DNA from: Halanaerobiales bacterium
Lineage (GTDB): Bacteria > Bacillota > Halanaerobiia > Halanaerobiales > DTU029
Length of the DNA: 48,817 nt
Direction: 5' to 3'
Assembly: GCA_022360715.1 (NCBI GenBank)
Contig: JAKSCG010000072.1
Coordinates: forward strand, 1 to 48,817
A program made the translations under genes and the position numbers. The notes under the pieces were generated by a model that had not been told where the DNA came from, did no database searches, and saw only the letters and a list, made by a program, of their open reading frames with translations. Numbering within the stretch: the stretch's first letter is position 1; the number at the start of each line of letters is the position of its first letter. Positions 7,998 through 16,375 of this stretch are shown here, one piece after another.

Positions 7998-8885
7998 TTA
8001 TTTTTCTACAACTCTAATCCATGTTTCACAGTAATGTTTACCTGTCTTTAAGTTTTCATAATACATTTCCAGTTCATATCCATCTGCTTTTTCATAATTG
8101 GCAGTGGGAAGCCATTCAGTATAGACACGCTTAATTAAGTCTTGAATAACAGTTGATGTTTCTTCCTGTAAATACTCCTTTGATTTAAATATTGCCCATG
8201 TAGCAGCCGGCACTTCAACAATTTTGTAACCGTCAGTATTACATTTCTCGGTTAAAAATGTAAAAAGCATATAAGGAAATGTACTACCCCCTGTTTTTCT
8301 ATAATCACAAAGCGCATTAACCGGACATATTCCTTTAATCAGATCGGCGCTTCCAGACTTTGCCAATCTCTCGTATCTTCCATCATTAATTACTTGCTCC
8401 CAAAACATTGGTATTTCTTTAAAATTTTCACCATTTTCACTAGTAAAAATTTCTTCAATTCCATAAACTGTAAAACTTTCCTTACTCTCAATTCGATAAT
8501 CCATCGCTACATCTCCTTTTATTGAAATTTGAAAGGCAATCCTCGGATAGGCTTTTAGTGAAACACCTTCATTGCGCGCTGATGTAGGTGTGACACCATG
8601 TACTTTTTGAAATGCACGAGTAAATGCTTCTGGTGATTCGTAACCGTATTTCAGAGCAAGGTCGATAACTTTAATATTACTGGTTTGAACCTCGAATGCG
8701 GCCTTCGTCAACCGTCTGTGTCTAATGTATTCACCTAATGAAATCCCTGATATAAGAGAAAACAGACGATAAAAATGAAACTCTGAACAACATGCAAGTT
8801 TTGCTATATTGTGTTTATCAATTTCTCCCGCTAGGTTTTCCTCAATATAATCAAGTGCACGGTTCAATCTATTTAGCCAATCCAT
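7998..8885 (-). CDS. AraC-family regulator with GyrI-like effector domain
   Basis: A 295-residue two-domain regulator. The N-terminal third holds two AraC helix-turn-helix motifs (IAKLACCSEFHFYRLF and the second ending YESPEAFTRAFQKVHGVTP). The C-terminal part (about residues 125-295) is a GyrI/Rob-type small-molecule binding domain that usually senses hydrophobic or cationic compounds. The start is ATG 8885, with AAAGGAGGG 6 nt upstream; the longer frame to 8927 lacks a site. The membrane acyltransferase gene lies 84 nt upstream on the same strand. The ligand is unknown. Confidence 0.87.
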   Translation of the reverse strand: MDWLNRLNRALDYIEENLAGEIDKHNIAKLACCSEFHFYRLFSLISGISLGEYIRHRRLTKAAFEVQTSNIKVIDLALKYGYESPEAFTRAFQKVHGVTPTSARNEGVSLKAYPRIAFQISIKGDVAMDYRIESKESFTVYGIEEIFTSENGENFKEIPMFWEQVINDGRYERLAKSGSADLIKGICPVNALCDYRKTGGSTFPYMLFTFLTEKCNTDGYKIVEVPAATWAIFKSKEYLQEETSTVIQDLIKRVYTEWLPTANYEKADGYELEMYYENLKTGKHYCETWIRVVEK

Positions 8886-8969
8886 GCAGACCCTCCTTTC
8901 ATTTTCAATATACCTTAAATGCAACAACTATGCCTTGCATTTTATGTTTAATACTGCAAGGCCAATCTT

Positions 8970-10088
8970 TTATTGATGAAAACTTTCTTTTACTTTTCTA
9001 AAAATAAAAGTAAGCAAATTGCTTATGACAAAAGTTAATAAGGTCAAAGCAAGGTACTTTATTGTTGAGTGAATTGTTGTATTAAGCATTGCCATTGCGA
9101 TCCAACCCATCACAATCATATGAATGATATAGACTCCATAAGAGTTCTTATTTAATTGAATCAGGAATCTTCCTCTCCGATTCAAATAATAGCGGAAAGT
9201 ATTAATTAGCACATAAAGCAAGCCCAGCATGGAAAGATTGCGACAAAAATAAACTAAAACTTCATCACCGATTCGGGAAGTAATATAGCTGCCGGGATTG
9301 AATAATAAATTCAGGCTAAAGAAAATGTAGGTTATTACAGGTAGCCAAACCACACAACTGATCAGATAGTATAACTTCTTATTTTTCGGTTCTGCGACAA
9401 ATATTTTCTGTTGATAACCTAGTGCTCCCAGTAAAAATATCATCAAATAGATTAAAAGTCGTTCATTCTGGAAATCTAACAGTGGTGTTAAGGTCCAGCC
9501 CTCTAATTTTAACGCCCCCATAATAAAGGTATAAGCAACACCAATCCAAAAGGCGGTAAAAACAGCCCATGGAAAAGCAATGGAAAACTTAATCGGTTTA
9601 ACTTGGGCGAACAGAAAGTATAATACATTAAACAAAAACAGAACCGGTAGAAACCAGAGCCAGTTTTGACTAACAAAGCCTTGATTAAAGTGAAAATAGG
9701 TCAGCAGCTTTTCTTGCGGGAGATTACGTGAATACAAAAATATTAATTTATAGAGCGGAATTAAAGTTAAAACAGCAAAAACCCATGGAAGATATAGTCT
9801 TTTAAATTTGGATTTAATAAATTTCAAACCCTGATTGCGTTCAAGAGATAAAGGGACGAGATACCCTGAAATAAAAAACAGGGTTGGCATCATGAAAATA
9901 TCGATGATCATAAATATAATAAACGACAAAGTATTATAGGCAGAGTCATTAACAATCCATACCTGGGATAAAACACCATTATAGACGAAGCCGGCATGGA
10001 CTAAAACCACCAAAAAGATTATCAATGTCCTTAAGTTATCCATAAATATAATCCTATTTCCATTGATTAGTTCTGTTTGCTCAGTCAT
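8970..10088 (-). CDS. Acyltransferase-3 family membrane protein
   Basis: A 372-residue integral membrane protein with about ten transmembrane helices. It carries the acyltransferase-3 signature near the N-terminus (MDNLRTLIIFLVVLVHAG, where the helix ends in the conserved His). Such proteins transfer acyl groups to sugars, glycans or wall polymers (OpgC/OafA type). GGGGG with a 7-nt spacer precedes the ATG. The gene stands between the YtrA-like operon and the AraC/GyrI regulator. The acceptor cannot be predicted. Confidence 0.8.
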   Translation of the reverse strand: MTEQTELINGNRIIFMDNLRTLIIFLVVLVHAGFVYNGVLSQVWIVNDSAYNTLSFIIFMIIDIFMMPTLFFISGYLVPLSLERNQGLKFIKSKFKRLYLPWVFAVLTLIPLYKLIFLYSRNLPQEKLLTYFHFNQGFVSQNWLWFLPVLFLFNVLYFLFAQVKPIKFSIAFPWAVFTAFWIGVAYTFIMGALKLEGWTLTPLLDFQNERLLIYLMIFLLGALGYQQKIFVAEPKNKKLYYLISCVVWLPVITYIFFSLNLLFNPGSYITSRIGDEVLVYFCRNLSMLGLLYVLINTFRYYLNRRGRFLIQLNKNSYGVYIIHMIVMGWIAMAMLNTTIHSTIKYLALTLLTFVISNLLTFIFRKVKESFHQ

Positions 10089-10140
10089 TTAATAACCCCC
10101 GATACGATTTATTTTAGTTTTGGGAAAAGCCTGCTTTTTA

Positions 10141-10178
10141 GAAACTACCCCAACAATAGTTATTGCTGGGGTAGTTTC
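10141..10178 (-). terminator. Hairpin at the end of the YtrA-like operon, containing the permease stop codon
   Basis: A 12-bp perfect stem (GAAACTACCCCA with TGGGGTAGTTTC) plus a further 5-bp stem (CAATA/TATTG) after one mismatch. The permease stop codon TAA (10162-10160) sits in the tip, so the upstream arm encodes the last residues. The T-run behind it is weak (TTTCT). Confidence 0.6.
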
Positions 10179-10891
10179 CGGATATTTAGAACAGCGGCCA
10201 GATAAAAAACAATGGTTAATAGCAGTAAAAAGCCCGCGCTAACCGGCAAACTAAAATTCCTGAGGAAATTCCCGAGGGCAGTAATCGTTTGAATTAACTG
10301 ACCACGGTGGTATAAAACCCAGGCCAATAGCGGCAAAAATACGGTCGGAATAGCAGCAACAAATAACCAGAAAAATAAAGTAAATCTTTTTCCCCAACGA
10401 TAGAACAATGAGCCGAGCAGCAGGCCAACGAGCGATACACAACAACTCAGCATCAAGAAAAAGGCAAATTGCCAGAAAAGGTGATCAGTCGCATATGGAG
10501 CCAAGAAATGAAAAGGATCATTAATATTATCGAATTGAAAGATAAGATTTAACCGATCAACTATCAGGTGTTCCAGGACAATTAATATACTAAAGACGGC
10601 ACTGAAGATAAAAGCCACCCCTGTTAGTGCCTTAAAAATATCACTACGGGTATTACTAAGGGTCAACAAGAAATTAAAATCCTCTCTAAATCGCATCGTC
10701 CAGGCAAAATTAACGATTACAAATACAAAAAGACGATAAGAAAAACTCCCGCTGCCAGTATTGATTAGCGAAAATTTGACCAATCCGTAATAAAGCAAAA
10801 ACATAATTAACACATAAGACAGCAGTGACCAGGCGGCCCATTTCAATTGATAACCCATTTTGTACTTTATACTCCATATAATATTGTTCAT
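10160..10891 (-). CDS. ABC transporter permease of the YtrA-like operon
   Basis: A 243-residue hydrophobic protein with about six transmembrane helices, no signal peptide and no recognisable enzymatic motif. Its ATG overlaps the stop of the ATPase gene by four bases (ATGA), a translational coupling that makes it the membrane partner of that ATPase. The family resembles ABC-2-type permeases of Ytr/bacitracin-like systems. The operon layout (GntR regulator, ATPase, permease) matches ytr-type loci, which respond to cell-envelope antibiotics in Bacillus. Whether it exports a drug or does something else cannot be told. Confidence 0.75.
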   Translation of the reverse strand: MNNIIWSIKYKMGYQLKWAAWSLLSYVLIMFLLYYGLVKFSLINTGSGSFSYRLFVFVIVNFAWTMRFREDFNFLLTLSNTRSDIFKALTGVAFIFSAVFSILIVLEHLIVDRLNLIFQFDNINDPFHFLAPYATDHLFWQFAFFLMLSCCVSLVGLLLGSLFYRWGKRFTLFFWLFVAAIPTVFLPLLAWVLYHRGQLIQTITALGNFLRNFSLPVSAGFLLLLTIVFYLAAVLNIRKLPQQ

Positions 10892-11778
10892 CGCTTCTTC
10901 TCCTGTTCGGTTTGGTCATTAGTCAGATGAATAAACAGCTTTTGAATAGTTAAGGGAGAAAAACTCAAACCGGGCAATTCTTTTTCGGCATTTAAATCCC
11001 CCTCAACAACTGCTATCTTTAAGTCATTGACCATCTGACAGTCCAGCACCACTCGTTCTTTTAAGAATTGGTCTACCTGGGCAGACTTCCCGGAAACATA
11101 AAATGTGTTGCTCAGTAACTCTTCCACTGAGGCCTGCCGAATAATTTTTCCGTTTTTAATAATAATTGCTTCATTAAACAGTTCGGCCGACTCATCGATC
11201 AAGTGAGTCGAGATAATAAACAGCCGCGGATGTCGGGAAAATTCTTCAATCAATTCCAAATAGAATTTATCCCTGGCCACCGCATCCAAACCGAGAACCG
11301 GTTCATCAAAAATAGTGATCGGCGCTCTGGCAGCCAGCCCGAGAACGATCCGAAAAATTGATTGATAACCCCTTGATAAGTGTTCATAGCGCTGCTCAAT
11401 ATTTAATTGGAAATTCCGGCACAATCTTTCGGCATAATCCTGGTTGTAGTTGGGGAAAAACATCTTGCCAATCGACAATAGTTTTTTAACCTTTAACCGT
11501 GCCGGAAAAAAATGTTTCTCCGGCATATAACAACAGTTTCCGGTAATGCTCTCCGGATCTTTAACAATATCTTCCCCGAAACAGGTAACAGTACCCTGAT
11601 CAGCAAAAATACGAGATGAGATGATATCGAGCAAAGTTGTTTTTCCGGCACCATTACGACCAAACAGTCCATAGATCTTTTTCTCCGCCAGGCACAGGTT
11701 AACGTTATTAAGCGCAGTAATAGGACCATAGGATTTACAAATTTCTTTTGTCTGCAAAACACAAGATGATCGTTGCAT
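10888..11778 (-). CDS. ABC transporter ATPase, YtrB-like
   Basis: A 296-residue ATP-binding subunit. Walker A GRNGAGKTT is at residues 40-48, a divergent signature LSRGYQ at 134-139 (canonical LSGGQ), Walker B ITIFDEP at 154-160 with a D-loop LGLD, and the switch His191. About 80 residues after the nucleotide-binding domain form an accessory C-terminal region. AAGGAG precedes the ATG, which lies 2 nt after the GntR gene. It should energise the downstream permease. LSRGY in place of LSGGQ is common in the YtrB/EcsA-like group. Confidence 0.87.
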   Translation of the reverse strand: MQRSSCVLQTKEICKSYGPITALNNVNLCLAEKKIYGLFGRNGAGKTTLLDIISSRIFADQGTVTCFGEDIVKDPESITGNCCYMPEKHFFPARLKVKKLLSIGKMFFPNYNQDYAERLCRNFQLNIEQRYEHLSRGYQSIFRIVLGLAARAPITIFDEPVLGLDAVARDKFYLELIEEFSRHPRLFIISTHLIDESAELFNEAIIIKNGKIIRQASVEELLSNTFYVSGKSAQVDQFLKERVVLDCQMVNDLKIAVVEGDLNAEKELPGLSFSPLTIQKLFIHLTNDQTEQEKKR

Positions 11779-11780
11779 CT

Positions 11781-12149
11781 TTATTTCTCCTTCGCTTTTT
11801 TTATCATATCGGTAATTTCGTCTTCCGAAATACCTAAATTAGCGGCCTCATCCCTTAAAGGGACAATAAACTTTTGATAAAATCCTTTTTTTCTTTTACT
11901 TTTAATTTTTTCGACTGCTCCCGGGGTTACAAACATACCAATCCCTCTTTTTTTGTAGATAATTCCCTCATTGACCAATAAGTTGATTCCCTTGGCGGCA
12001 GTGGCCGGATTAATGCGGTACAATGCGGCCAACTGATTGGTTGAGGGTACCTGCCCCTCTTCTTCAATAACTTTCTTGAGAATATTATCTTCGATCCCCT
12101 CAGCTATCTGTAAATAGATCGATTTATTTTGATCAAATTCCGGTTTCAT
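11781..12149 (-). CDS. GntR-family regulator, YtrA subfamily
   Basis: A 122-residue short GntR protein: a winged helix at about residues 10-75 (IYLQIAEGIEDNIL, then QVPSTNQLAALYRINPATAAKGINLL, then KKRGIGMFV) and a short helical tail. There is no large effector domain, which defines the YtrA subfamily. Such repressors usually control the ABC operon they belong to. The start overlaps the end of the upstream secreted-protein gene by 17 nt, so the two are translationally linked. Confidence 0.88.
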   Translation of the reverse strand: MKPEFDQNKSIYLQIAEGIEDNILKKVIEEEGQVPSTNQLAALYRINPATAAKGINLLVNEGIIYKKRGIGMFVTPGAVEKIKSKRKKGFYQKFIVPLRDEAANLGISEDEITDMIKKAKEK

Positions 12150-12690
12150 TTCTATTTTCCACCTGTTTTAAATTCAAGGTCATACAAATCGCTAAAACTT
12201 CCGCTGAGTGTTTCTGATTGCTAAAAGCCGTTCCGGTTAATGTAATCACCTGATCTGCTTTAACTCCACTTAATAAAATAGTCTCCATTGCGGTAATACC
12301 ATCAACCCATTTCCAGTTGATTTTAAAGAGATAACCGGTACTTCCATCGTTTAGCTTAACCTCTTTTTCTTCAATAATTTTAAAATCAGCGGTACCGGGT
12401 ATTGTCGTTTTCATTCTTTCGACGAATTCTTGGACCGGATCGGTTGGTTTGAAATCTTCTTTCTGCTCAGAAACATGGGCCACAATCACCGGTAATTTGT
12501 AAAGGTTAGGCGAGAAAAACCGGGCAACTTCAGTAGCACTCTGTAAAGTTCCTGCTTGATAGTTAGTTGGATATTCAAAAGAAAAGACAGGAGCCGGGTG
12601 AATATATTTCCGGGATTCGGCGAGTCCGCTTGCTGTTAAAAATGCAATGCAAAGCAGACTAATCATCATTAATAATAATGCCTTTTTCAT
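12133..12690 (-). CDS. Small exported protein leading the YtrA-like operon
   Basis: A 185-residue protein with a type I signal peptide (MKKALLLMMISLLCIAFLTASGLAES, probable cleavage after the ASGLA region). The mature part looks like a PsbP/DUF1795-type beta fold (FSFEYPTNYQ..., repeated strands, GYLFKINWKWVDG), a family of small extracytoplasmic proteins without an agreed function. AAAGGGGG precedes the ATG. It is first in the operon, before the GntR regulator and the ABC transporter. It could be a sensor or accessory protein of that transporter, which is inference from position only. Confidence 0.7.
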   Translation of the reverse strand: MKKALLLMMISLLCIAFLTASGLAESRKYIHPAPVFSFEYPTNYQAGTLQSATEVARFFSPNLYKLPVIVAHVSEQKEDFKPTDPVQEFVERMKTTIPGTADFKIIEEKEVKLNDGSTGYLFKINWKWVDGITAMETILLSGVKADQVITLTGTAFSNQKHSAEVLAICMTLNLKQVENRNETGI

Positions 12691-12795
12691 TATTTTACCC
12701 CCTTTTGGAATTAAGTTTTTTAACCTTGACCGGATTTAAAGCTAACCTCAATCTGTCTGCTTTATTTGTTATTCGGTTAACTACTTGTGTAACTA

Positions 12796-12824
12796 AGTAT
12801 ATAACAACTTCAACCCAAAGTCAA
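12796..12824 (-). promoter_or_regulatory. Promoter of the YtrA-like operon
   Basis: On the minus strand there is TTGACT (12824-12819), a 17-nt spacer and TATACT (12801-12796). Downstream of the -10 the motif TAGTTA occurs twice (minus strand, about 12795-12778), and a GTTAT/ATAAC pair encloses it, a plausible YtrA-type operator. Confidence 0.7.
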
Positions 12825-12845
12825 CACTTTTTTGGTAAAAAAGTG
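12825..12845. other. A/T-rich hairpin upstream of the YtrA-like promoter
   Basis: CACTTTTTT and AAAAAAGTG form a 9-bp stem with a 3-nt loop, immediately upstream of the -35 box and about 40 nt beyond the stop of the DUF3795 gene on the same strand. It may weakly terminate that gene. There is no T-run after it. Confidence 0.4.
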
Positions 12846-12886
12846 CGACAATATAAAAGTTCAGTTTATCATAATAAAAGCCGACT

Positions 12887-13441
12887 TTAGGTTCTCCGTT
12901 TTTTCTCCCGCTGCCAGGCATAATATCTATTACCACGGGATTTTACTGCTTCAATCCCCTTTTCTTTGGCTATTGTTAAGTTTTCTTCAATAATATATCC
13001 ATAGTTATTCTTAACAAAGTTCAAATGAGCACAGTCTTTAAAGTGCTCACATTGCCAGCAACCATCATATCCTTTCACTTTGACACATCTTGCTATATTA
13101 CATTGATGGGTCCTACCGGCCACAGAACACCCCCCTGTTTCTTGACAGGTATTTTTACATTGTATTTTTATTATCGCTTCCAAAATATTGATAAATAGCG
13201 GCATTTCTTGGAATAGCTCAAAATATTGGCCTACTTCCTCCCAGGCCTCGCCTTCCTTTAGATTGATCCCTTCGGCCATTGCTTGCCAATTCTTTTTATT
13301 GCTACAGATATTCAGAAAAAAATCAAAATCATTAATCTTGATTAGCTCTCGCAACTTTTGGGCAGTTTCATAAAGCTCATGCTTATAAAATAAACAATCA
13401 CAACAAGTCAGACCACAGGGGCACATTAATTTATTATCCAT
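12887..13441 (-). CDS. DUF3795 cysteine-rich protein
   Basis: A 184-residue cytoplasmic protein with many cysteines. An N-terminal CPCGLTCCDCLFY cluster and a second group CKNTCQETGGC...CNIARCVKVKGYDGCWQCEHFKDC could bind zinc or an iron-sulfur centre. The pattern fits DUF3795, common in anaerobes and uncharacterised. AGGTG precedes the ATG. It follows a methyltransferase gene by 14 nt, so the two are probably co-transcribed. Confidence 0.75.
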   Translation of the reverse strand: MDNKLMCPCGLTCCDCLFYKHELYETAQKLRELIKINDFDFFLNICSNKKNWQAMAEGINLKEGEAWEEVGQYFELFQEMPLFINILEAIIKIQCKNTCQETGGCSVAGRTHQCNIARCVKVKGYDGCWQCEHFKDCAHLNFVKNNYGYIIEENLTIAKEKGIEAVKSRGNRYYAWQREKKRRT

Positions 13442-13455
13442 ATAATTTTCACCTG

Positions 13456-14232
13456 CTATTCTTTCTTAGCTACGATAAAAACACGGCCTTCTTCTTCAGG
13501 CTTGGCAAGCGGTGTACTCAAATCTGTTGACTTGGCAAAATATACTTCTTGCCAGCCTATTTGCCGCAATATCTCTCTTACTTCTGCTAAATCAAAGGCA
13601 GTATTATATACTATTTCATCAAATCTCTCATATAACCCCTTTTCTTTTTCAATAAATCCAGTAATGTTTGTAACTGCTTTTTTGTTTTCATAATCATAAA
13701 TACCTCGATTAAAAAAAATTATTTGCTCAGTATCAATATAGTTAATCGCATTCCAATTATTTTTTAAGCCCAATTGTGTGTTCAAATCAAAAATAAAATA
13801 ACCCTGATTCTGTAGTACTTTATATACTGATTTAAAACACCCCTTTAGTTCGGCAATATTGTTTAAATGATTAAGGGCATCATAGGTAGAGACAACTAAT
13901 CCTACCTTTTGCGCTAAGCCAAATTGACTGGCATTAGCCTGGACAAATTTAGCTTTTCCTTGTTTTATGTATTTTTCGGCATTTTTACGGGCATAGTTTA
14001 ACATATCTGCTGATAAATCCAATCCGATAACATAATATCCTTTATCCAGAAAGAAGCAAGCTAAATGGCCTGTTCCACAACACAAATCTAAAACAGTCCG
14101 CTCCGGGCAACTTAATTTACTCTTTTCGTAAAAATCCCATATTCTTGGTGCCACACTGGTAGCAAAAGCCCCCCACATCATATTATATACCTTGGCAAAT
14201 TTACTCCCATAGGCCTGGCTCAGCTTAATCAC
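13456..14232 (-). CDS. Class I SAM-dependent methyltransferase
   Basis: A 258-residue Rossmann-fold methyltransferase. Motif I VLDLCCGTGHLACFF is near residues 46-60, followed by VIGLDLSADMLNYA (motif II, acidic end of strand 2) and VVSTYDALNHL (motif IV region). The layout matches the Methyltransf_25/11 group acting on small molecules. The annotated start GTG has AGAGG directly abutting, a poor spacing, but the N-terminal AYGSKFAKVYNMMWG belongs to the fold. The acceptor substrate is unknown. It is probably in an operon with the DUF3795 gene. Confidence 0.85.
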   Translation of the reverse strand: MIKLSQAYGSKFAKVYNMMWGAFATSVAPRIWDFYEKSKLSCPERTVLDLCCGTGHLACFFLDKGYYVIGLDLSADMLNYARKNAEKYIKQGKAKFVQANASQFGLAQKVGLVVSTYDALNHLNNIAELKGCFKSVYKVLQNQGYFIFDLNTQLGLKNNWNAINYIDTEQIIFFNRGIYDYENKKAVTNITGFIEKEKGLYERFDEIVYNTAFDLAEVREILRQIGWQEVYFAKSTDLSTPLAKPEEEGRVFIVAKKE

Positions 14233-14256
14233 CTCTATACCAATTTCCCGCTGTCT

Positions 14257-14679
14257 TTACCCCCTAAGACTCTGTAATGCTAAAAGTTCAGCAGGACTTA
14301 TCGACTTTACCTTGCTATGTTTAAAATCACTTAAATTTCTTGTAATAATATAGTTTGTCCCACTTTTTATAGAGCTTATTTCTATAACAGCATCCTCATA
14401 GTCATTTATTTTTGAATTGAGCGCTTCTCTCAAGATATTTCCCGTAATCGGAATAGTATGAAATAAATCTAATAATTCTCCAAGTACATATTTAACTTGC
14501 GAGGAATCATGATGATTTTTCATCAGAAAGTAAGCTAGAGTTGTTATTTCATGAGCACATAAATACCCTTCAATAACATTTCTGGAACAAAGATCAAATA
14601 TTTTAGCCGCTTGAATATGATTTTCCCGTTTGTTTAAAAATTCTAAAACAATGTTAAGATCTATAGTTGCTTTGATCAT
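14257..14679 (-). CDS. PIN-domain toxin (VapC-like ribonuclease)
   Basis: A 140-residue PIN protein. Acidic residues are in the expected places: Asp7 in ATIDLNIVLEFL, Glu in AHEITTLAYFL, and the C-terminal Asp pair in INDYEDAVIE, followed by YIITRNLSDF. PIN toxins are Mg-dependent endoribonucleases cutting tRNA or rRNA. The gene starts 26 nt inside the upstream antitoxin gene, the usual coupling of type II systems. The pairing with a DUF6364-like antitoxin supports the call. Confidence 0.85.
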   Translation of the reverse strand: MIKATIDLNIVLEFLNKRENHIQAAKIFDLCSRNVIEGYLCAHEITTLAYFLMKNHHDSSQVKYVLGELLDLFHTIPITGNILREALNSKINDYEDAVIEISSIKSGTNYIITRNLSDFKHSKVKSISPAELLALQSLRG

Positions 14680-14902
14680 GAAACATTTTCCTTAATTCTT
14701 TTTTGTCCGGAATAGGCCGGTTTTCAAAAATACCATATAATTTTTCAATACGTGAATTAAAATTACTTTCCTTATTATCTTTCTTAAGCTGAAGTAAATA
14801 TTCTTCAACTATTTTCGATATAGATTGATTTGTTTCTTTGGAAAAATGGTGAGCAAATTTTATTAGGTCTTCATCAATACTTAATGTTAATTTTTTTTGC
14901 AT
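14654..14902 (-). CDS. Antitoxin, DUF6364/ribbon-helix-helix-like
   Basis: An 82-residue protein whose N-terminus (MQKKLTLSIDEDLIKFAHHFSKET, SISKIVEEYLL) is a ribbon-helix-helix DNA-binding fold of the DUF6364 antitoxin type. The C-terminal half (IFENRPIPDKKELRKM) would wrap the toxin. AAGGAG lies 10 nt before the ATG. It overlaps the PIN gene and has its own consensus promoter with a palindrome over the -10, fitting autorepression by the toxin-antitoxin complex. Confidence 0.82.
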   Translation of the reverse strand: MQKKLTLSIDEDLIKFAHHFSKETNQSISKIVEEYLLQLKKDNKESNFNSRIEKLYGIFENRPIPDKKELRKMFHDQSNYRS

Positions 14903-14918
14903 AGTATAATCACTCCTT

Positions 14919-14944
14919 ACGTATATTATTATAATGCTATACGT
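14919..14944. promoter_or_regulatory. Palindromic operator of the toxin-antitoxin operon
   Basis: ACGTATA (14919-14925) and TATACGT (14938-14944) form a perfect 7-bp inverted repeat with a 12-nt centre that contains the -10 box. This is the usual place for an RHH antitoxin to bind. Confidence 0.6.
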
Positions 14945-14956
14945 AGTTTATGTCAA
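14928..14956 (-). promoter_or_regulatory. Consensus promoter of the toxin-antitoxin operon
   Basis: On the minus strand there is a perfect TTGACA (14956-14951), a 17-nt spacer and a perfect TATAAT (14933-14928). It is among the strongest promoters in the window and is about 26 nt from the antitoxin ATG. Confidence 0.85.
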
Positions 14957-14993
14957 TACTGATGACTTCGAGAATGCAATCATTGTCCTCCTT

Positions 14994-15815
14994 TCAATCC
15001 TGCTGCACCAAAATTTTAATATCTTCTATTCTCCCCCTTTCACAAAACCCGATATTGGTATAGACCCGATTGGAGATAATATTTGTGTCATCTGTATACA
15101 GCATCGGTATCAGCCCTTGCTCAAATAACTTCCGGCTTAACTTGGCTACAATTGCAGTTGCATATCCTTTATTTCTATGCTCCACCGGTGTATAGACGGC
15201 ATTTATTCTGCCATACCTTTTCGTTTTGTGTGCTATATTGGCCATAGCTACTACTTTGCCTTCCGCTTCCAGCAAATACAGATTACCTGTTTTGATTAAC
15301 TTCCTTGCTCCTTCGCTCTGACTCTCTTCGGTAACCTCATCACCAAATGCATCCTGGATAAATCCTTTTAAAAAATTGCTTATTATCTCTAAATGTAACG
15401 TTAATTTACTCTGGATCATTTGATAACTATCAGACTTTTTCCAGGTGACTTCCGGACAGGAATATGCAATTAAACCCATTGCCAACTTATAATCACTTTT
15501 TCTATCATGCGCTATTTTTTTAGCAACTTTGGCAACGATTTCTTTATATCCGGTCACACCCGGTATATCTCTTCCTTTGATTAAGTCATAAAACTCATTT
15601 AAGTACTGATGAACTATCTCACTGTTAAGAGCAGGATTTATCCAGATCCACATCGCCTTGCCTTCATTTTGAGCTGCTATAAAATTATGATCCTGTGATT
15701 GGATGACAAAGGCCTTTTCATCTTCCAATATTCTATATATTAAGTTATACTCAACTTCACATTCGCGGAAGGCTTGATTAAAAACCACATCCTTATTATT
15801 AATAACCCGCAACAT
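14994..15815 (-). CDS. GNAT-family N-acetyltransferase (two-domain)
   Basis: A 273-residue protein. The C-terminal half is a GNAT fold with the acetyl-CoA loop VYTPVEHRNKGYATAIVAKLSRKLF (Q/RxxGxG/A-type) and a final strand with NRVYTNIGF. The N-terminal half resembles a degenerate GNAT-like domain with no intact CoA loop. GGGGAGGAG precedes the ATG. The substrate is unknown. A second acetyltransferase gene lies 34 nt upstream on the same strand. Confidence 0.82.
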   Translation of the reverse strand: MLRVINNKDVVFNQAFRECEVEYNLIYRILEDEKAFVIQSQDHNFIAAQNEGKAMWIWINPALNSEIVHQYLNEFYDLIKGRDIPGVTGYKEIVAKVAKKIAHDRKSDYKLAMGLIAYSCPEVTWKKSDSYQMIQSKLTLHLEIISNFLKGFIQDAFGDEVTEESQSEGARKLIKTGNLYLLEAEGKVVAMANIAHKTKRYGRINAVYTPVEHRNKGYATAIVAKLSRKLFEQGLIPMLYTDDTNIISNRVYTNIGFCERGRIEDIKILVQQD

Positions 15816-15849
15816 TTGGTCCGCTCCTCCCCGCTTTAACCCTTATCCT

Positions 15850-16344
15850 TTAATTTAGTACTTTAACCATAAATAAACAAGGATTTTCTTTGCCCCATAT
15901 TTCAATAATTTCTTCTAAAGGATAAAATCCGATATTTTCATAAAATTTCCTAGTTAGTTGATAGTTTTCATCGGGATGAGATTCGCCTAGAGTTTTTACC
16001 GTTAAAAACTTCTTATCTTTATTTAATAAATCAATGGCTTTCTTTACCAATCTTTTTCCGATTCCTTTTCGATGAAATTCTTTTAATATACCGAGCACAT
16101 AGATTTGACTGGTATATTTATTGGGTTCTTTAATTGACAAAAATCCAATTGGTTTATTACCGATATAAGCTGCTATAAAAGTCTTCTCTTTTACCCCGTT
16201 AACATATTCTTTGATCGCTGCTTCGACACCAAACCATTCAGGTAGATTGCGTAATATCATATCACAAATATCACTTTTCTTGTTTGTATCTTTAACGATT
16301 TTTATCTTATAATCTTGCAAATTGTCCTCCGTTTCTTTATCCAT
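15850..16344 (-). CDS. GNAT-family N-acetyltransferase
   Basis: A 164-residue single-domain GNAT. The CoA-binding stretch is VLGILKEFHRKGIGKRLVKKAIDLL (RxxGxG), and the terminal segment TRKFYENIGFYPLEEI is typical. AAAGGGAGA lies 9 nt before the ATG. It is co-directional with the other GNAT gene. The substrate (protein, amine or antibiotic) cannot be inferred. Confidence 0.87.
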   Translation of the reverse strand: MDKETEDNLQDYKIKIVKDTNKKSDICDMILRNLPEWFGVEAAIKEYVNGVKEKTFIAAYIGNKPIGFLSIKEPNKYTSQIYVLGILKEFHRKGIGKRLVKKAIDLLNKDKKFLTVKTLGESHPDENYQLTRKFYENIGFYPLEEIIEIWGKENPCLFMVKVLN

Positions 16345-16375
16345 AACAACTTATCTCCCTTTCTCTTGACATTTT

